Positions 59,651-64,000 of a stretch of DNA of 64,000 bases are shown in pieces. The stretch comes from Notospermus geniculatus (Eukaryota; Nemertea; Pilidiophora; Heteronemertea; Lineidae). The notes below the pieces were generated by a model. It did not search any database, was not told where the DNA came from, and worked only from the letters and a program-made list of their open reading frames with translations. A program made the position numbers and the translations under genes. The DNA lies in contig NMRB01000165.1 in NCBI GenBank assembly GCA_002633025.1, positions 418,020 to 482,019 of the forward strand, given 5' to 3'. Positions within the stretch are counted from its first letter, which is position 1. Each line of letters starts with the position of its first letter.

Positions 59651-60041
59651 TCATGCCCTAGTGGGATGCACAAGCCACTCTTTCACCGTTTGAACAGAAA
59701 AGATTAAAGAAAATGTGTCTTTCTTCCACTCAGGACATTTTTAGAATCATTCTACGATGAGCGCCACACACGCAAGAAGCTAATGGACGGATATTTTGAA
59801 GCCAAAGATTCTGAATTATGCATGACTGGCGACTTAACTTATTCATGTGGTCACCCCCGTACCACCTTGCCGTGGTGAAATGTCGGACCGTATGGGGTCA
59901 GAGTGAGTTAGTTGTAATGTACTTTAGTGTGACACTCTGGAATGTTTGAATCTTCAGTACTTTGGATTGGCTATCCATGGGCAACACAACTTTGAGCAGT
60001 TTTCTGTGTCTTTGGTCTCAGCGTAAGCCTTAACGAACCGA
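59651..60041. other. No supported feature
   Basis: Unique sequence, nothing recognised. Confidence 0.4.
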
Positions 60042-60183
60042 ACATTAGAGTTTTCGCAAAGCCCCCGAAACGCCAACGCGAACGTCTATCCTTTTGTTCG
60101 GTGCTCTCTTCGTGGCATCGAACAATGGGTTTGGCGTACGTTCGCGTTGGCGTTTCGGGGGCTTTGCGAAACCTCTCTAATGT
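60042..60183. mobile_element. 142-bp hairpin MITE
   Basis: ACATTAGAGTTTTCGCAAAG at the left mirrors CTTTGCGAAACCTCTCTAATGT at the right; the arms (about 45 bp, including CCCCCGAAACGCCAACGCGA) are almost perfect. Confidence 0.85.
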
Positions 60184-61000
60184 AAGCCAACGTCCGCGAG
60201 AAACACTCACGTGGGAGAACGCATAAAATTTCATCAGCTAGTGGCTGGTCACTTATTGTTCTCCTACTGAGGGGAAAGAAAAAAATTAAGTCGAAAATTT
60301 CTTCCTACCTTCATAGACGACGTCCAGCCGTAAGCCTACTCTTCCTGAAATGACAAAACCGGAGAATGTGTTACAAAACAAATCTAGACGTGAAGTCCTC
60401 AAGAATACTCAAAACTCACTCTCCTAAGGTTAGCCCATCAACATTGGCATCAAAGCCCACGACGCACCGTTTCGCCGCCCTGAAGTCGCAAATCAAATTT
60501 CAGCACACCATCTCCGTCTAGACCTACTAGTATGTCAGCTCTCCCCAAAGCCCCCAAAAGCTTCAGCCGTCTGAGCTCATAAATGTCGGATTTGACAATT
60601 TCTCCTAATTTACCTGAGGGGCGAGGACCGATTATCTAACAGTGAAATTACCAGATAACGAATATCTGTCGGCGTCTACTAATGACTTTCATACTATTGA
60701 TGTGGCGTTTTTCACGAGATGGATCCACTCGCAGTCGGAGACAAAAAAACACTTAAAAACAGCCGCCTCCCCAGATAAATACGACGAGTGCTAATAGAAA
60801 TAATCGGAAAAGCAATCTGTCAACTGATCGATGATGTACTTTATGTTATGTTTTGGTATTTTTCATTTCGAAAACTCATAGTTACTCTACGGTTCGATTA
60901 AGACTGACCATGACCATAACTGGTGTAATAGAATCTAATGCCCCCGATATAGGGTGTCCTCCAACAATACAATGACGGACTCGAATTGCCCTTGCAAAGG
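60184..61000. other. No supported feature
   Basis: Nothing recognised on either strand. Confidence 0.4.
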
Positions 61001-61140
61001 AACAAGGTACAAGGTACAAGGTATCACGGGTTACTGCCCCATGGGAGGGACGTGAAGAGGCAGGCACGGGCACGATTCGAACCACGGACCTGGCGCTTTA
61101 GTTTCTCATGATGAAAGCAATCCAGAGCTAGTGCGGCGAT
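61001..61140 (-). repeat. Possible SINE with B box and 7-bp tail repeats
   Basis: On the minus strand GGTTCGAATCGTGCC (B-box-like) is preceded by TAGCTCTGGATTGC and followed, about 60 bases on, by TACCTTG repeats, the type of short tandem tail seen on tRNA-derived SINEs. The T stem does not pair properly, so it is not a tRNA. Confidence 0.4.
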
Positions 61141-61289
61141 GGACAGGAACGAGCCACGTGCAGATGCTACGACGCAGATGCGGCACTCAAAAGTGACACT
61201 ACGAATAATTTTGTGGCCCACGAAATTCACAAATTCAAAACTACAAATGTCGTATTTTAGCGGACTACATCCCTAGACGCTGACCGACG

Positions 61290-61461
61290 TAATAGGTGGA
61301 ACGGTCAGTCAGTTGACCAATAGGTGTCACTACCGCCCAATTCAATGCCTTGCGGATTCATTCATGGTTGATTGAACACCAATCAAGAGAACGTTCTTTT
61401 GTATTGGTCCGCTAGAACTTTGCTGCCATCTTTTGGCGAAAAGCGCTGACTGCGCCTATTA
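61290..61461. mobile_element. CAATAGGAGC MITE family, copy 5 (diverged, TAATAGG ends)
   Basis: Shares GTCAGTTGACCAATAGGTGT, GGTCCGCTAGAACTTTGCTG and CCATCTTTTGGC with the others; ends read TAATAGGTGGAACGGTCAG and CTGACTGCGCCTATTA. Confidence 0.75.
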
Positions 61462-62539
61462 GTCGGATTTAGCGCTATACATGTATAAGTCGGTTACTTA
61501 CTTATTTATTAGAAGGCCAGAAAGCCGCAGTAGTTAGGCAAATACTGGTATGCTCTTAGTAGGAAATAAATTACCGATGTGAGTGAAGTAATTTATTCAA
61601 GATCGCGCCGCGTTTGATTCCGACACCTACACCGACACGACCACGTCACTTTAATGGAAGGAAGTCGCTTATCTTGAAATCCCCGCAGGATTTACGAATT
61701 AATCAGTAACTTGTTCTTTATCCTAAGGATCCGGAAGATTGAGCCAGTCAATTAAAACTTGTACATTAGATCCATAAGTCGTGCTGAGGCTTTTTGAATC
61801 AAGCCCAGTCCGCGGTTCTGGTTTTAACTGGTTTGCTGGTAGGCCCTTTTCCTACATTAGCCACGATCATTGGGGTAATAGGTAACACGTTTCTGTGAAA
61901 GGGTTTCCACCTGTGACGTTCCCTTAATGCCCCCGAGACAGAAGGGCACTAACAATGCGGATAATGTCAATAAAAAATATAAAATATAACCCCTGACCCT
62001 TACAGGCAGCCATTACCCTAGATATTGGATACCCTGTTCCATAGGATTAGACCACATTTACACCTTTTGCCTCGCTGAGAGCCTCCCAAACACCTATGTG
62101 ACAGGTTTCAGTTCCTTTCATGTTTTTCACATACATGTATTTTCATCTTTGAACATTTTGGCCCTGGCACCAAAGGGTTGAGTACGTTCCTCCATTAAAA
62201 GAGCCAACCACAATATATCGACCGCTGATCAAAATGAAACATAGTTCAAAAGAGAACCCGGATGTACCTCCTTTCAAAACACGCAACAGGATACACCCTG
62301 AGGGAATCTATTCCTCAGGTACATAAGTGAAGTCACTCACTGCTGCACTTTATTTCGTGTTGCCATGGAAACCGGCTTTGTTTTTGCTGTAAATAAGTTA
62401 CAGTCATGGACAGATATATATGATGTCGAGGTTTTCTTGTCATTTTATTTCGATATGGTTGAAAGTGGACATTTCTGTCGACTTAAAGAGACTGGCTCGC
62501 CTTACGAACTCCAATAAGGATATAAAGCCGGGTTTACAT
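61462..62539. other. No supported feature
   Basis: Nothing recognised. Confidence 0.4.
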
Positions 62540-62642
62540 AGAGGTATACAGTATACGGACACGCTGGCGAACAATGGCCTAATAAAGGGTTCACGGCCAT
62601 GAAACCTTTGTTCGCCAGCGTGTCCGTATACCGTACACCTCT
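62540..62642. mobile_element. 103-bp hairpin element
   Basis: AGAGGTATACAGTATACGGA and TCCGTATACCGTACACCTCT are inverted, continuing into CACGCTGGCGAACA and TGTTCGCCAGCGTG. Probable MITE. Confidence 0.75.
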
Positions 62643-63508
62643 TTATAAAATCCTCCTTCATCAGGGTTAAAAAAGTGGTAGTCTATGTAAATGAATATGC
62701 CGTAATTAATGGTGTGTTGTTTATGAAACATTGCTTTGATCACCATATGACTCAGAAAATGCAATGGCCGTTGGCTCGCTAAGCACAAAAGTTTAGATAA
62801 GTTTAAAGTAGAGGATGTGTTTGGTAGTTTTATATCATGTTTGGACAATGAATAGTTACGACGTCATGTGGGAGAACTAGTAGGCCACATCTTTGTTGGA
62901 AAGGTCTCCAATTTTTCTGACATTGAGTACTGAAATATTTTATTAAGGCGAGGTTAAAACACATCCGAACCAGCCAGCATTGTTGTTCTAAGACTATCGT
63001 AAGAAAACAAAAACATATCCCAAAATTAGTCCAATCATTCTAGACTGACATGCCGTATTTAAGACCAGAACTAACATTTTCGCTGGCATCCTGACATCAG
63101 CCTTAGGCCGTTGTGTTTATCCATGACTCTGCACTGTCAGGGCATTACCTTAGTGGCTCAACTATAAAATAATCACGTACGATGCCCCATGCACTTTGAT
63201 AATAGGCCTTTTATTGACAAAACATAAACCAGAGGACCGTACATGCAAACATCGCCTTGACGGAAACTACCCATTTTTTTTCGTAAATACATGGACATGT
63301 AAAGTTGTGTCAACGACAGCAGTAAAGGTTTTTAACGTCACACAGGAAGTTGTTTGTTTTAAAGCACTTAAAAAATCAAACACTCGCCGGGTTCGATAAG
63401 TGCTTATACATCCACCTTGGGAAATATCCGATATGTGTTTCAACTGTTAAGCCTGGCGCACACGAGAGCCTCCTGCTTACGGAAAAGTTCATTCGTGGCA
63501 CTTGCCTT
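62643..63508. other. No supported gene
   Basis: Near 63452 a single AAGCCTGGCGCACACGAGAG resembles one end of the AAGCC-ended elements (16217, 44255) without its partner. Confidence 0.4.
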
Positions 63509-63768
63509 AAAACCTAGCGTCCACTAGGGCGCGGACAAGACGCGGAATGCAAATTTAGTGAATCCGCATTCATTCGGCAACCACTCCGCATATTCTTGAA
63601 AGGTTCCGTTCACTGTCTTTATCATTCCTGAACAGTTCGCGGCATTTCTGCACGTTCGGGAAAGGGTAAAACGACCAATAGGACTTGATGCGGAAGCAAT
63701 GCCGAAATGACACATTTGCTTCCCGAACCCTTCCTAATGTTGTCGGCGCTCTAGTGGACGCCACCCAT
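63509..63768. mobile_element. 260-bp GCGTCCACTAG element, tandem unit 1
   Basis: AAAACCTAGCGTCCACTAGG to TAGTGGACGCCACCCAT, the same boundaries as the solo copy at 55076-55337. Minus-strand frames (MCHFGIASASSPIGR...) recur because the element recurs; no protein is implied. Confidence 0.9.
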
Positions 63769-64000
63769 AAAACCTAGCGTCCACTAGGGCGCGGACAAGA
63801 CGCGGAATGCAAATTTAGTGAATCCGCATTCATTCGGCAACCACTCCGCATATTCTTGAAAGGTTCCGTTCACTGTCTTTATCATTCCTGAACAGTTCGC
63901 GGCATTTCTGCACGTTCGGGAAAGGGTAAAACGACCAATAGGACTTGATGCGGAAGCAATGCCGAAATGACACATTTGCTTCCCGAACCCTTCCTAATGT
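63769..64000. mobile_element. 260-bp GCGTCCACTAG element, tandem unit 2, cut by window end
   Basis: Bases 63769-64000 are identical to 63509-63740. Whether more units follow cannot be seen. Confidence 0.9.

Noticed and set aside
63524-63975. Repeated identical minus-strand frame MCHFGIASASSPIGR, also similar at 55091-55333
   Set aside because: The frame recurs because the 260-bp transposon recurs; it is altered by frameshift in the 55-kb copy.

Overview
This window is non-coding-rich animal DNA. The organism is a bilaterian, most likely a marine invertebrate. Evidence: one spliced exon encodes the N-terminal cysteine-rich segment of basonuclin, a metazoan zinc-finger protein; introns appear to be tens of kilobases long; and the rest is dominated by small non-autonomous DNA transposons, tRNA-like SINE heads, minisatellites and recent duplications. 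The species cannot be named from the sequence. Almost all open reading frames of 60-200 codons look like chance or repeat-derived frames.

Gene content. The only securely recognised coding sequence is a 103-bp minus-strand exon at 8964-9066 ([14 protein letters not shown]...[11 protein letters not shown]), with a good acceptor and a GTGAGT donor. The following basonuclin exons should lie to the left of base 1; none was found in 1-8963. A candidate promoter and first coding exon on the same strand lies at about 41.3-41.5 kb: TATAAAT, then an ATG, then 27 open codons ending in phase 0 at GTAAGC. If it is correct, 9.07-41.29 kb is one 32-kb intron. Three other minus-strand stretches look coding but are unrecognised: 33.0-33.3 kb, 46.27-46.52 kb and 46.69-46.78 kb.

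Layout. 1-1.8 kb: a pair of roughly 320-bp direct repeats. 4.95-8.05 kb: a tRNA-like relic, a CAGG-ended element, tandem tRNA-like units and a 300-bp TA-flanked inverted-repeat element filled with TTACG motifs. 8.96-9.07 kb: basonuclin exon. 12.4-16.4 kb: hairpin elements, an assembly gap and a 505-bp tandem duplication. 18.6-20.9 kb: a 62-bp minisatellite interrupted by a small transposon, then a 565-bp tandem duplication. 22.2-27.8 kb: a 2.5-kb tandem duplication whose junction lies in a 32-bp minisatellite; the second copy carries a 470-bp insertion with TTA target duplication. 31-33 kb and 38.9-39.4 kb: more elements, one nested in another. 41-44 kb: mostly unique sequence around the candidate promoter. 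44.0-46.2 and 54.9-56.8 kb: a dispersed segmental duplication, each copy carrying one private insertion. 47-49 kb: a 290-bp three-unit tandem repeat split by a 629-bp inverted-repeat element. 50.4-50.9 and 59.1-59.65 kb: minisatellites with 50-bp and 64-bp periods. 60-64 kb: hairpin elements and a perfect 260-bp tandem repeat running off the right end.

The genes do not form an operon or pathway. The useful biology is the basonuclin locus and a well-preserved record of insertions, several dated by empty sites in paralogous copies. No autonomous transposase, reverse transcriptase or new enzymatic system could be supported.
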